Source of the DNA: Suilimivivens sp045586385
Lineage (GTDB): Bacteria > Bacillota > Clostridia > Lachnospirales > Lachnospiraceae
DNA: 64,000 nucleotides
Direction: 5' to 3'
Assembly: GCA_045586385.1 (NCBI GenBank)
Contig: JAZNAE010000091.1
Location: forward strand, 124,001 to 188,000
Positions within the stretch are counted from its first letter, which is position 1. The number at the start of each line of letters is the position of its first letter. The notes under the pieces are model-generated. The model saw nothing but the letters and a program-made list of their open reading frames with translations. It had not been told where the DNA came from and searched no databases. Both the position numbers and the translations under genes were made by a program. Shown here piece after piece: positions 33,654-43,163 of the stretch.

Positions 33654-33923
33654 TTACTTACTGTACAAGTCCAAAATGGGAATATTGGCATACAACATAG
33701 GAGTTTTGTTATCATGTCCTTTATTACCCTTTTTACTGATTTGTATTTCCATTGTTTTTGTATCTATTTTCATATATTTTGATATTACTTTTGCAATATC
33801 ATTTTTTATCATCTCCATCATTTCCGGAGAGCAGTTTACACGGTCCGAAATCAGCAAAATTTTCAAACGGTCTTTTGCAATTTCCCTGGATTTTTTTCTA
33901 AAGAAAAAATGTTTCATTCCCAT
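33654..33923 (-). CDS. minE: Cell division topological specificity factor MinE
   Basis: MinE drives MinD off the membrane and so sets the pole-to-pole pattern that places the septum at mid-cell. The 89-residue protein has an N-terminal amphipathic membrane/MinD-binding part (MKHFFFRKKSREIAKDRLKILLISDR) and the C-terminal topological domain with IAKVISKYMKI. Many Firmicutes lack MinE and use DivIVA; clostridia often carry it. RBS GAGGGGGTG. Confidence 0.93.
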   Translation of the reverse strand: MGMKHFFFRKKSREIAKDRLKILLISDRVNCSPEMMEMIKNDIAKVISKYMKIDTKTMEIQISKKGNKGHDNKTPMLYANIPILDLYSK

Positions 33924-33938
33924 AACGGCACCCCCTCC

Positions 33939-34730
33939 CTAATTTTTATGAAATATACCTGACACTTTTGTCCAAAAAGAAATACCTTTATCAAACTCAA
34001 TAAATGGGATTTCTTTTCCTGTTACGCGATAACATATATTTTGATATGCTCTCCCTGCCAGTGTATTATTTCCTACAAGAGGTTCCCCTTGATTCGTGGA
34101 AATCACCACATTTTCATCGTCCGGAACAACTCCGATTAATGGAATCGATAAAATGTCGACCACATCATCCGTGCTCATCATTTCGCCACGCCTTACCATA
34201 TCGGGACGCAAACGGTTTACAATTAAATCGATTTGTTTAAACTCATTTGCTTCCAACAATCCGATAATTCTGTCCGCATCGCGAATGGCTGACACTTCCG
34301 GTGTTGTTACCACAAGTGCTCTGTCCGCTCCGGCAATCGCATTTTTAAATCCCTGCTCAATTCCTGCCGGACAATCTAAAATAATATAATCAAAACTTTC
34401 CCGTAACTGGTTTATCATCCTGACCATTTGTTCAGGTGATACCGCTGTTTTATCTTTCGTCTGTGCGGAAGGCATCAGATAGAGTCCCTGATGTCGTTTA
34501 TCCTTTATTAATGCCTGTTTGATGCGGCACTTATTCTCTACAACATCCACAAGGTTGTAAACAATTCTGTTTTCCAGACCCATGACAACATCCAAATTCC
34601 TTAGTCCGATATCCGTATCAATCAAAACAACCTTTTTCCCCATGGCCGCAAGACCTGTTCCTACATTTGCTGATGTGGTGGTCTTTCCCACACCGCCTTT
34701 CCCTGACGTGACGACAATTACTTCACTCAT
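33939..34730 (-). CDS. minD: Septum site-determining ATPase MinD
   Basis: Membrane-bound ParA-like ATPase that carries MinC. The 263-residue protein shows the deviant Walker A motif SGKGGVGKTTTSANVG at residues 9-24, Walker B-like DYIILDCPAG near 117, and a C-terminal membrane-targeting helix (ISFWTKVSGIFHK). It lies between minC and minE. AGGAGG-type site before the ATG. Confidence 0.96.
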   Translation of the reverse strand: MSEVIVVTSGKGGVGKTTTSANVGTGLAAMGKKVVLIDTDIGLRNLDVVMGLENRIVYNLVDVVENKCRIKQALIKDKRHQGLYLMPSAQTKDKTAVSPEQMVRMINQLRESFDYIILDCPAGIEQGFKNAIAGADRALVVTTPEVSAIRDADRIIGLLEANEFKQIDLIVNRLRPDMVRRGEMMSTDDVVDILSIPLIGVVPDDENVVISTNQGEPLVGNNTLAGRAYQNICYRVTGKEIPFIEFDKGISFWTKVSGIFHKN

Positions 34731-34776
34731 ATTCTTATCCTCCTAAGATGAATTAATATCGTCCCCTGAGGAATCC

Positions 34777-35460
34777 TTATACAGGCAATTCGCTCAGTAA
34801 ATCTTTTGTAAGGGAATCCATAACGATTTTATTATTTTTCACGTATGCGATTTTCGGTTGTACCTTTGGCTTTATGGACCATTTATTATTTTTTTCTTTG
34901 GAAAAATATTTGAAATCACCAATTTTTAATTTTTCCGGTGACATTTCAAGCGCCGCAACATAATGATTGCTATCTCCGTTTCCTCCTGCATATGCCTCCC
35001 CGTATAAACCACCGAGAACGATAATATCTCTTGCAGAAACCACAGTGGAACCCGGATACACATCTCCCAAAATGACAATACTGGATTCTGTTTCCAAAAT
35101 TTGTCCGTTTTTTAAGGTCCCTCTGTAAAATTGTCCTTCATTATGAGGTGAACCTTCTCCTGAAAAATCAGTCTGTGCAATTGCTTTGGCAAATTGTCTG
35201 TCTGTATCTTCATCTTCTCCCACAAGACAAACAATTGACAAGGACGAATTTTCAGAAATTGTATCCAAAACCATTTTCTCCTCTGACTCTGTAAGTTTCC
35301 TTCCTTTTAAAGATAAAGCCATTTTGGCATCTTTAAAAAAACTGCTTGATTCTTTAAACTTAACCGCAATATGATTTAGCAACTCCTCAAATGGAATCTG
35401 CGGATCTAAATGCAGTACAATTCCGTTAGAAAGGCTTTTTATAATTACTGAATTTTTCAC
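34777..35460 (-). CDS. minC: Septum site-determining protein MinC
   Basis: Blocks FtsZ ring assembly away from mid-cell. The 227-residue protein has an N-terminal FtsZ-binding domain (about 1-100) and a C-terminal beta-helix MinC domain (LKNGQILETESSIVILGDVYPGSTVVSARDIIVLGGLYGEAYAG in outline, near residue 115-160) that binds MinD. I place the start at GTG 35460, because the ATG at 35469 directly abuts the AAAGGAG site while the GTG is 10 bases away and gives the usual KNSVIIK opening. Confidence 0.92.
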   Translation of the reverse strand: MKNSVIIKSLSNGIVLHLDPQIPFEELLNHIAVKFKESSSFFKDAKMALSLKGRKLTESEEKMVLDTISENSSLSIVCLVGEDEDTDRQFAKAIAQTDFSGEGSPHNEGQFYRGTLKNGQILETESSIVILGDVYPGSTVVSARDIIVLGGLYGEAYAGGNGDSNHYVAALEMSPEKLKIGDFKYFSKEKNNKWSIKPKVQPKIAYVKNNKIVMDSLTKDLLSELPV

Positions 35461-35488
35461 GTAATCCATGCTCCTTTATATGTTTTCA

Positions 35489-38356
35489 TTAATCTGTAAC
35501 TGCAGTGCTGTCCGTCATTCTGACTGCCATACCGGTAATCAGTTCTTCTTCATCCGCAAGTTCAAAATAATATCTGAACACATCCTTTGTAAGCTGTGCA
35601 GCATAAGTAGATGTATATCCGTATGCAATTCTGGTCGCAATGGCAATTTCCGGTTCTTCATAAGGTGCATATCCCACAAACAATGCATGATTGGGACGGT
35701 TTTTATTTTCTTCAGCCGTACCGGTTTTACCTGCAACATTTACACCGATATCTGTAAAATAATACTTAGATTCAACTACTTTACGCATACCTGAATGGAT
35801 TGCATCCCATTCCGCATCTTTCAGCTCTACTGTATTACGTATTGTTGCCTGATTCTCTTTTAAGAGATTGCCACTATGATCCGTAATTTTATTTACAAGC
35901 GTCAGATTATAACATGTACCGTGATTGGCAAGTGTCGTAACATATCTCGCAATTCCTACAGTTGTATAACTGTTGGTTCCCTGCCCGATCGCAGAACGAA
36001 CTGCATCATTGTCTGAAATTTGCGGCGCGGCTTCTTCGATTTCAATTCCCGATGTTTCGGAAAAACCATATATGTCCGCATATTTTGCCAGTTTTTGCAA
36101 TCCTACATCATCGGAATAGCTATCTCCCACTACACCAAGATGATAACCCAATTCATAAAAATATACATTACAGGATTCTTTGATTGCATGTGTTACATTT
36201 AAATGACCGTGTGTTCCGCTTCCATAAATCCAACATTTGGGCGGCGGCTCTATTAAATCAAATTGTCCATTACATCTAAATGTAGAACTTGTAGAAATAA
36301 CACCTTCTTTTAAACCTGCTGTTGATGATACCATTTTATAGGTGGAACCCGGTGCTGTTCTTTGCTGTGTCGCATAATTAATCATTGGTGTGGATAAATC
36401 ATTCAATAATTGTGCAAAATATTCCGCATCAACACCGTTCGCCATTTTATTATTGTCATACCCCGGGTAAGAAACAAGTGCAAGAACTTCGCCTGTATTT
36501 ACATCTGTAATAACCATGGAACCGCTACACGGATCAAGCGCAAGCTGTGCCGGTGTAATATCAAGATTTTGGATCCGGTTCATCATGAAATTATAGGCAG
36601 AAATTCTACCTCCTTCAAAACGTTGCAATTCTTCTTCTTCTATCTCAATAAGATTTTGTTCCAACAATATACGGCATATCTCTTTTCCGGTAATCGTATC
36701 ATCCTTAATCATGTATTTATATATCTTTTTATTGAAGTCAACATTTTCCTGCAACATCTCAAAAATGTATTCTATCACTTTAAGATATATTTCTTCGGAA
36801 TTCGAATATTGACTATTCAAGTCAAGTTTGGTGACGTCAATCCAGTTCATTGCAATAGCATAATTTAAATATTCATTTAGACTGATAACCTCTTCTGTTG
36901 TCCATGCAATATATGTGCTATCTGAAACATCCACCTCACTACGCATAAGAATTCCGTTTGCATATAACATATCTGTAATAAAACTTTGATAAACCTGATA
37001 CTCTTGTTTCAACCTTTCATATGGCGTGCATTTCGTATTTAATTCTTCTTGCAAGGTCAAAAAAACGGCTTCTTTTCTTTCCGTAAATTTATCATACACC
37101 GCTTTTTCAGTTTCTCCGGCTTTATATTCGGCAAAATGTTCTGTATCAATAACATTGTTATTGATTAACGCGAAATAAACATCCGTAATGGGTATTTTAA
37201 TTTTGCTGTTGCTTACATTTTCCGTATTTACTTCCTTTGCGTTAACAATATTGGTAAACAAAATACTTGCAAGTTTTTCTTCTAATATCTTATATGCTGC
37301 AATTTGTAAATCCTTATCAATCGACAGATAAATATCATTTCCTGCAACCGGTTGTACATAATTACTTGTTTCAATTACTTTTCCGACGCTGTTAACAAAT
37401 ACCGTTTCACTTCCCTTTATTCCTTGCAGATAACTTTCCATGGACTTTTCTATTCCTAATTTACCCACAGTATCATTCATATCATAAGCATTTTTATTGT
37501 CGGCATTAAGCGTCTGCAATTCTTCCTGTGAAACTTTTCCTGTATATCCTATAATCTGAGCAAAATAAACACTGTCCACATACTTGCGGATAGTATCTTC
37601 CACAATTGATACCCCTTGTAATTCATTACAATTTTCCATAACAACCGCTACAGAGGCTTCGCTCACATCGGTTGCTACGGTTGTGGCAATATACTTTTGA
37701 TAACTGTTATTATTCATATCATAGCGAATGGTCAAAATTTTCAGCATATCTTCTTTGCTGTAGCCGTTCCCCACCCGAAAAGTTTCTTCCGTATCTTCTT
37801 TGGTATATACACCAATACGAAATCTGTCCCAACCGCATAAATAATCAATTACATCCTGTGCCGTTGATGTTTTTTCTTTTTCATCCAGTTTATCAATTGC
37901 GGCATGTCCGTAAACATCTGCCAGAAAACGATATAACTGCGTTCCTTCTACAGTAAATACAAAATTGCGATTTCTATCCAGTACAATTTTAAAATCACTG
38001 ACCGTAGAATCACCGTTTTCCTCCAACATTTGAATCAAAGTATAAATCGTGGTATTTAAATTATAATTTTTCATCTTACCACTTTCGTATACATCTTCAA
38101 TTGTTACGGAATGGGCCAGTTCATTATACGCAAGCAAATTACCGTTGCGATCGTAAATACAGCCGCGGCTTCCCTGTATGGTCCTTTCTTTCATAATTTT
38201 GGTTTCAAAAGAATCAAGATAAGAAGCACCATTTACAATTTGAAGTTCAAACAGCCTATTCATAATAATAACCGCTATGGTAACCATAACCAGTATCATG
38301 ACAAACACTCTGGAACTGACCATATTAAAGAATTTTTCTTTAAAATCTTCAAACAA
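35489..38356 (-). CDS. mrdA: Penicillin-binding protein 2 (MrdA), elongasome transpeptidase with large insert
   Basis: Crosslinks peptidoglycan together with RodA. One TM helix near the N-terminus, a dimerisation/pedestal domain, then the transpeptidase domain with GSTYK (active Ser), SCN and KTGT. Numbered from the first possible start, these fall at residues 682, 739 and 888. About 245 residues (375-622 in that numbering) are inserted between the SIDKDLQ strand and GSMVITDVNTGEVLALVS, making the protein about 955 aa against 600-700 normally. Start choice is unsure: TTG 38389 has no ribosome site, whereas TTG 38356 follows AAAGGAG. It overlaps the end of mreD. Confidence 0.88.
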   Translation of the reverse strand: MFEDFKEKFFNMVSSRVFVMILVMVTIAVIIMNRLFELQIVNGASYLDSFETKIMKERTIQGSRGCIYDRNGNLLAYNELAHSVTIEDVYESGKMKNYNLNTTIYTLIQMLEENGDSTVSDFKIVLDRNRNFVFTVEGTQLYRFLADVYGHAAIDKLDEKEKTSTAQDVIDYLCGWDRFRIGVYTKEDTEETFRVGNGYSKEDMLKILTIRYDMNNNSYQKYIATTVATDVSEASVAVVMENCNELQGVSIVEDTIRKYVDSVYFAQIIGYTGKVSQEELQTLNADNKNAYDMNDTVGKLGIEKSMESYLQGIKGSETVFVNSVGKVIETSNYVQPVAGNDIYLSIDKDLQIAAYKILEEKLASILFTNIVNAKEVNTENVSNSKIKIPITDVYFALINNNVIDTEHFAEYKAGETEKAVYDKFTERKEAVFLTLQEELNTKCTPYERLKQEYQVYQSFITDMLYANGILMRSEVDVSDSTYIAWTTEEVISLNEYLNYAIAMNWIDVTKLDLNSQYSNSEEIYLKVIEYIFEMLQENVDFNKKIYKYMIKDDTITGKEICRILLEQNLIEIEEEELQRFEGGRISAYNFMMNRIQNLDITPAQLALDPCSGSMVITDVNTGEVLALVSYPGYDNNKMANGVDAEYFAQLLNDLSTPMINYATQQRTAPGSTYKMVSSTAGLKEGVISTSSTFRCNGQFDLIEPPPKCWIYGSGTHGHLNVTHAIKESCNVYFYELGYHLGVVGDSYSDDVGLQKLAKYADIYGFSETSGIEIEEAAPQISDNDAVRSAIGQGTNSYTTVGIARYVTTLANHGTCYNLTLVNKITDHSGNLLKENQATIRNTVELKDAEWDAIHSGMRKVVESKYYFTDIGVNVAGKTGTAEENKNRPNHALFVGYAPYEEPEIAIATRIAYGYTSTYAAQLTKDVFRYYFELADEEELITGMAVRMTDSTAVTD

Positions 38357-38867
38357 ATTTACGTGCACTCCTTTGTTCTCTGTCTTCAAGTTTATTATTT
38401 ATCCATAAAATAACGGGATAAAGAAGTAATGTAACAAGAATGGTATATACCATTTCAGGTAAAATAATATTGATAAAATAATAAGAAAAATGAAATCTGC
38501 CTCTTAATAAAAAGAGCGTAACATAGCATACTATTCCAAATATAAAGTCGCTCACTAAAATAAGCACTATGGGAAGTTTAATATCTTCGGGATAAAATAT
38601 TTTGTGGAACTTTCCGTTCAAATACCCGATATACATGTAAATCATTGCATATAATCCGATAAGTCCACCGAAAAAAATATCTGCCAGAAGACCACAAGAA
38701 AATCCGATTAACAGCCCCGCCTTTTCTCCTCGCATAAAACCAAAGGAAGCAGTAAGAACAATCATTAAATTAGGTACTATTCCGCCAAACTCTAAAGCCT
38801 TAAATACAGTACTTTGTAATATAAAGCAACAGATAATCAGCGCGACTGATACAAAAAATCTTCTCAC
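38349..38867 (-). CDS. mreD: Rod shape-determining protein MreD
   Basis: Polytopic membrane partner of MreC in the elongation complex. The 172-residue protein has about five TM helices and the typical GLIGLYAMIYMYIGYLNGKF segment near residue 75. It starts with GTG, with GGAGAG nine bases upstream inside the end of mreC. It is tightly packed between mreC and mrdA, both on the same strand. Confidence 0.9.
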   Translation of the reverse strand: MRRFFVSVALIICCFILQSTVFKALEFGGIVPNLMIVLTASFGFMRGEKAGLLIGFSCGLLADIFFGGLIGLYAMIYMYIGYLNGKFHKIFYPEDIKLPIVLILVSDFIFGIVCYVTLFLLRGRFHFSYYFINIILPEMVYTILVTLLLYPVILWINNKLEDREQRSARKFV

Positions 38868-38870
38868 TTT

Positions 38871-39743
38871 CTACGACTCTCCTACTGTTTGTTTCAACTG
38901 TATAATAACAAGTACTTCTTCCAAATGTTCAAAATCTACCGCAGGCGTAATGAGCCCTGACTTCGTCAAATTATTTGAGTCAACATTAATACTGGATATG
39001 TATCCGATTAATATCCCCGGCAAATATTTATCACTGACATTTGATGTAACAATTTTATCCCCTTCCACCACTCTGTCAGCGCTGTCTACAAGCTTTTCAA
39101 ATTCAATAACACCTTCTGCATACAGTTCCAGGTTTCCGCTTACAATTAAATTGTCTGATGTCGATAATACCATGCCGCTTGTATTGGAATTATCAGCAAT
39201 AATTGACATTACTTTTGCCCAATTCGGTCCTACATCGGTAATCCTACCAACAAGACCACTTCCGGCCATGACATTCATATCAATGGCAAGTCCGTCATCG
39301 GAACCTTTATCTATTACAAAAGAATGAAACCAATTTCCGGTATCTTTTGCTATAATTCTTGCTCCCACTTTTTCATATTCATCATACTGGGCATCTAAAT
39401 CATATAACTCCCTTAAGTTTGTAAGTTCATACCGGTCCTGCTGCAAGCGAATATTTTCTACCGTAAGTTCATCTATCTGTGCCTTCAGCTGCTCATTCTC
39501 TGTTAATAGTGTTTTGATTTGTACCAGTTCTTCCGATCTTGTATGTAACCAACTGCCTACTTTACTGATTCCTTCCTGCAGGGGCGTAATTAAAAAGCCT
39601 CCAACAGCACTTGCAGGCGCACTCAAGATATTCGTATGAAATGTTAATACAATCAAACCCGTACAAAGAATTGTTAAAATAAAAAGGAGATATTTACCGG
39701 GTAGTGTAAACTTTTCTCCTTTTCTTTTTATGATTGGACTCAT
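38871..39743 (-). CDS. mreC: Rod shape-determining protein MreC
   Basis: Scaffold outside the membrane that links MreB-MreD with PBP2. The 290-residue protein has one TM helix (about 17-37), a coiled coil (LVQIKTLLTENEQLKAQIDELTVENIR in outline, about 75-110), and the beta-domain with GSGLVGRITDVGPNWAKV near residue 160 and IVTSNVSDKYLPGILIG near 233. Its ATG overlaps the stop of mreB. RBS AAGGAATG. Confidence 0.94.
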   Translation of the reverse strand: MSPIIKRKGEKFTLPGKYLLFILTILCTGLIVLTFHTNILSAPASAVGGFLITPLQEGISKVGSWLHTRSEELVQIKTLLTENEQLKAQIDELTVENIRLQQDRYELTNLRELYDLDAQYDEYEKVGARIIAKDTGNWFHSFVIDKGSDDGLAIDMNVMAGSGLVGRITDVGPNWAKVMSIIADNSNTSGMVLSTSDNLIVSGNLELYAEGVIEFEKLVDSADRVVEGDKIVTSNVSDKYLPGILIGYISSINVDSNNLTKSGLITPAVDFEHLEEVLVIIQLKQTVGES

Positions 39744-40750
39744 CTGTTCATTCCTTCAATGGTATATGCAACTGATTTATAATTATCGTCCCTGATAATT
39801 TTTGAGAGACCAAGCGCTACACTTGTCATAGGATTTTCGGCTATATTGACATTTAATCCGGTACCCTGATGAATTAACTCGGGAAGATGATTTACCTGGG
39901 AGGCTCCTCCTGTCAGATAAATACCGTGTCTGTATATATCTGCCGCAAGTTCCGGCGGGGTTCTTTCCAAAATCACTTTGATACTGTCTATTATCGTACG
40001 GAAATGTTCCACAAGGCAGTCATCAATCAATTTTGTGGGAAGTTCTCTCTCAACGGGAAGCCCCGTAACTATATCACGTCCGTATACAACGGCACCTTTT
40101 CCTTCTTTTTCAAAATCCTTTAAAGATATTTTTACATTTTCAGCGGTTTTACCTCCAATAATGAGGCTAAATTGCTTTCTGACTGCTGCACGGATAGCGT
40201 CATCAAATTTAAGACCGCCAACCTTTATTAATCTACTCAGCACAATGCCGCCCAAAGACAAAATTGAAATTTCGGTAGTGTCATATCCTACGTTTACAAC
40301 CAGTACACCCTGGGAGTTCTTAACATCGATATCCATACCAAGCCCATCTGCAACCGCTTTTTCCACAACCATGATTTTTTTTGCTTTTACACCGGCTTCT
40401 TTTACCAAATCATAGAACGCTCTCTTTTCGACTTCTGTAATGTCAGAGGGTACAGCAATATAATAATCTGCAGGGCGAATATTCCCCTTGGATAAATCTG
40501 TAACAAAATAACGAATCAGCAACTCCATATTTTTAATATCAGCAATCACACCGTTAGAGAGCGGATACGAAATATTAATGTTTGAAGGTGCCTTCTCATA
40601 CATCTCAAATGCAGAGTCACCATACGCAAAAATATTCTTTTTGTTTTCAATCGCAATCATGTTTTTTTCAACAAGAATTGCATCTTCATTTTTATGAAAA
40701 ATTTTAATGTTACTGGTACCTAAATCGATACCAAATGCATTGATGGACAA
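39740..40750 (-). CDS. mreB: MreB-family actin-like protein, divergent nucleotide pocket
   Basis: Actin-like filament protein that guides lateral wall synthesis. The fold is clear (FGIDLGTSNIKIF at the start, YYIAVPSDITEVEKRAF near 96, GIYLTGGASQVNHLPEL near the end), and mreC-mreD follow. But key sites differ from standard MreB: the DIGGGTTE phosphate-2 loop reads NVGYDTTE (153-160), the EEP motif reads EK (130-131), and RPMKDGVI reads YPLSNGVI. It may bind or hydrolyse ATP poorly. Another MreB may exist elsewhere. Start is TTG with AAAGGGG eight bases upstream. Length 336 aa is normal. Confidence 0.87.
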   Translation of the reverse strand: MSINAFGIDLGTSNIKIFHKNEDAILVEKNMIAIENKKNIFAYGDSAFEMYEKAPSNINISYPLSNGVIADIKNMELLIRYFVTDLSKGNIRPADYYIAVPSDITEVEKRAFYDLVKEAGVKAKKIMVVEKAVADGLGMDIDVKNSQGVLVVNVGYDTTEISILSLGGIVLSRLIKVGGLKFDDAIRAAVRKQFSLIIGGKTAENVKISLKDFEKEGKGAVVYGRDIVTGLPVERELPTKLIDDCLVEHFRTIIDSIKVILERTPPELAADIYRHGIYLTGGASQVNHLPELIHQGTGLNVNIAENPMTSVALGLSKIIRDDNYKSVAYTIEGMNR

Positions 40751-40765
40751 TATTGATACCCCTTT

Positions 40766-41446
40766 CTATAATAAGCCCTGTTCTTTTAAGCTGATATAGC
40801 AACCGTTTCCGATTATAATATGATCCAGTATATCTATTTCTATCAACTTTCCGGCCTCTTTTATCTTTTTTGTAATCACAATATCCTGTTTGCTGGGTAC
40901 AGGATCACCACTGGGATGATTATGTAAAAGCATAATATATGAAGCCTGATTTTTTAATGCTTGTACAAACACTTCCCTTGCAGATAATAGCGATGCATTA
41001 ACGGTTCCTATCGATAATATATATTTTTCGATTAAATGCAATTTATTATCCAATGACAGCAATAAAATTTTTTCTTTTTCTTCGTGGCGCAGTTCTTCCA
41101 TAAAATATGAAGCCACGGTTTCCGGTTTATCAAATTTTAACTGTTTTTCCGCTTTCTGCTGTGCCATTCTTTTTGCCAATTCGGCAATGCATTTTACTTT
41201 CACTGCCTTCACTTCACCGATTCCGGAAATACCCATAAGTTCCTTAATGGATATATGATGTAACCTATTAAGCCCGTTTTCTCTTTTTGACAAATCCAAA
41301 ATCTGTCCCGCCAATTGCATTGCGGAGCAGTTTTTGGTTCCGGTTCTTAATATCACGGCAAGCAGTTCCTGTTCAGAGAGACTTTCAGCTCCGAATTTAA
41401 TAAACTTTTCGTATGGTTTTTCGCCGTCTGTATTCTTTTCTTTCAC
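40766..41446 (-). CDS. radC: RadC family JAB-domain protein
   Basis: A 226-residue protein with an N-terminal helix-hairpin-helix part (ELMGISGIGEVKAVKVKCIAELAKR in outline, about 60-90) and a C-terminal JAB/MPN metalloprotease-like domain with the intact motif LLHNHPSGDPVPSKQD (about 173-188). RadC was once linked to DNA repair, but its role is unproven. In Firmicutes it commonly precedes mreB, as here. Start is GTG with GGAAAGGA upstream. Confidence 0.93.
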   Translation of the reverse strand: MKEKNTDGEKPYEKFIKFGAESLSEQELLAVILRTGTKNCSAMQLAGQILDLSKRENGLNRLHHISIKELMGISGIGEVKAVKVKCIAELAKRMAQQKAEKQLKFDKPETVASYFMEELRHEEKEKILLLSLDNKLHLIEKYILSIGTVNASLLSAREVFVQALKNQASYIMLLHNHPSGDPVPSKQDIVITKKIKEAGKLIEIDILDHIIIGNGCYISLKEQGLL

Positions 41447-41518
41447 GAAAATCCTTTCCGGCCCTTTCTCTCATCAGACACAAAAGGATATTCTTTTCTT
41501 ATGTATCTTATTCTATCA

Positions 41519-41755
41519 CTATATAATCCGATAAATAACGATACCTACTATAATACCGATAATACTGGCTACCGTAATCTTTATGGACAGACCAAATGTA
41601 ATACACAAAATACCAAAATCAAGTATAATCGGACTTGACAGGCCAAAGGTTTGTCCATAATTTAACCAGGATACCGGGAAGAGATTTCCGATAAAACCGC
41701 CAATGACAATTCCTGCTAAAATAAGCAGAAAACATGCCCAGTTATTCTTGCGCAT
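41519..41755 (-). CDS. DUF4321 family small membrane protein
   Basis: A 78-residue membrane protein with two or three TM helices: WACFLLILAGIVIGGFIGNLF at the N-terminus and two further hydrophobic stretches after the LNYGQTFGLSSPIILD loop. I assign it to DUF4321 from its GGFIGNLFPVSWLNYG pattern. A GGAGG site supports the ATG. In many Clostridia this gene sits next to radC and mreB, as here. Function unknown. Confidence 0.75.
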   Translation of the reverse strand: MRKNNWACFLLILAGIVIGGFIGNLFPVSWLNYGQTFGLSSPIILDFGILCITFGLSIKITVASIIGIIVGIVIYRII

Positions 41756-41860
41756 ATTTTACCTCCACTTTTTCTTTCGCATATGAAAATATCTTATCAC
41801 AGAAACGCAGTTATGTATACCAAATTCACAGATTTTTTATAGTCTATTCTCGACAAACAC

Positions 41861-43162
41861 TTAATTGTTTTTGGCAAAATCTGACGAAACAATTCCTTTT
41901 TCAACCAATCTCTGCAACGTTTTCATAATACCGAATTTACCATGCTGCCATGTAAGCCCTCCCTGAAAATAAACAGCATAAGGAGGTTTAATCGGTCCAT
42001 CGGCACTTAATTCTATTGAGGATCCTGACACAAAAGCACCCGCCGCCATAATAACCGGACTGTCGTATCCCGGCATATCCCACGGCTCCGGTGTTACATG
42101 TCCGTCAACAGCTGCCGCCTGTTGTATTCCCTGGCAAAACGCAATTACACCTTCTGCATTTCCGAAGGTGACTGCCTGTATAATGTCATGTCTGCTTTCA
42201 CTTCCGTCCGGCACCACGGAAAATCCTAATTTTTCATAGATATTGGCAGCAAAAATTGCACTTTTAAGAGCATTTGCAGTGACACTCGGTGCCAAAAACA
42301 ATCCCTGATAAAATGAATTCATAACCTGAAGGGATGCCCCCACTTCTTTTCCAAGTCCCGGAGATGTCAAACGATAGGCTGCATTTTCAATACATTCCCC
42401 TTTCCCTGCCAGATATCCTCCGATAGGTGCAAGTCCGCCGCCCGGATTTTTAATTAATGAACCCACAACCAAATCAGCACCTACATCCGTAGGCTCAAGA
42501 ATTTCGGTAAACTCACCGTAGCAATTATCTACCATACAAATCACATCCCGCTTTATACTTTTGATAAAAGAAATTAATTCTCCTATTTTACTCACAGATA
42601 AAGTAGGCCTTGTCTGATATCCCTTCGAACGCTGTATGGTTACCATTTTTGTTTTATCATTAATTGCCTTTTTAATCTCTTCAAAATCAAAATTGCCATC
42701 TTCCAGTAAGTCAACCTGTTTATAAGTAATACCATACTCTGCAAGTGATCCTTTGGACTCTCTGATACCGATTACTTCTTCTAAGGTATCATAAGGCTTT
42801 CCGACCGGAGATAACAATTCATCACCGGGACGCAAATTACTCATAAGCGCCAGTGCAAGAGCATGCGTCCCACATGTAATCTGTGGCCTTACAAGGGCAT
42901 CCTCCGTGTGAAAAATATCTGCATAAACAGCCTCAAGGGTTTCACGTCCCAAATCATTATATCCATATCCTGTGGTGCCAAGCAGACAAGCTTCACTGAC
43001 ACGGTTTTTCTGCATGGCTGCAATTACCTTCATCTGGTTATATTCCGACAGTTCATCAATTTCTTTAAAACGCTGCTCTAACGATTTCCATATTTTTTCG
43101 CAGAATTGATATACGTTTTCATCAATCCCCATCTTTTGATACATTTCCCGTGAAAACTCCAT
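41861..43162 (-). CDS. Methionine gamma-lyase-family PLP enzyme (YnbB / aluminum-resistance-like)
   Basis: PLP-dependent enzyme of the Cys/Met metabolism fold, 433 residues. Visible features: TGYGYNDLGRETLE near residue 63, the ITCGTHALALALMSNLRPGDELL segment near 93, VCMVDNCYGEFTE near 215 (Asp that pairs with PLP) and a lysine in GSLIKNPGGGLAPIGGYLAG near 236, the likely PLP-lysine. The family is annotated as methionine gamma-lyase-like or aluminum-resistance protein; the true substrate is not established. It follows miaA, matching the Bacillus miaA-(hfq)-ynbB order, though hfq is absent here. Confidence 0.87.
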   Translation of the reverse strand: MEFSREMYQKMGIDENVYQFCEKIWKSLEQRFKEIDELSEYNQMKVIAAMQKNRVSEACLLGTTGYGYNDLGRETLEAVYADIFHTEDALVRPQITCGTHALALALMSNLRPGDELLSPVGKPYDTLEEVIGIRESKGSLAEYGITYKQVDLLEDGNFDFEEIKKAINDKTKMVTIQRSKGYQTRPTLSVSKIGELISFIKSIKRDVICMVDNCYGEFTEILEPTDVGADLVVGSLIKNPGGGLAPIGGYLAGKGECIENAAYRLTSPGLGKEVGASLQVMNSFYQGLFLAPSVTANALKSAIFAANIYEKLGFSVVPDGSESRHDIIQAVTFGNAEGVIAFCQGIQQAAAVDGHVTPEPWDMPGYDSPVIMAAGAFVSGSSIELSADGPIKPPYAVYFQGGLTWQHGKFGIMKTLQRLVEKGIVSSDFAKNN

Positions 43163-43163
43163 T

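Noticed and set aside
36410..36868. 152-codon open frame on the + strand inside the PBP2 gene
   Set aside because: Antisense shadow of mrdA; Cys/Phe/Ile-rich translation with no ribosome site or domain.
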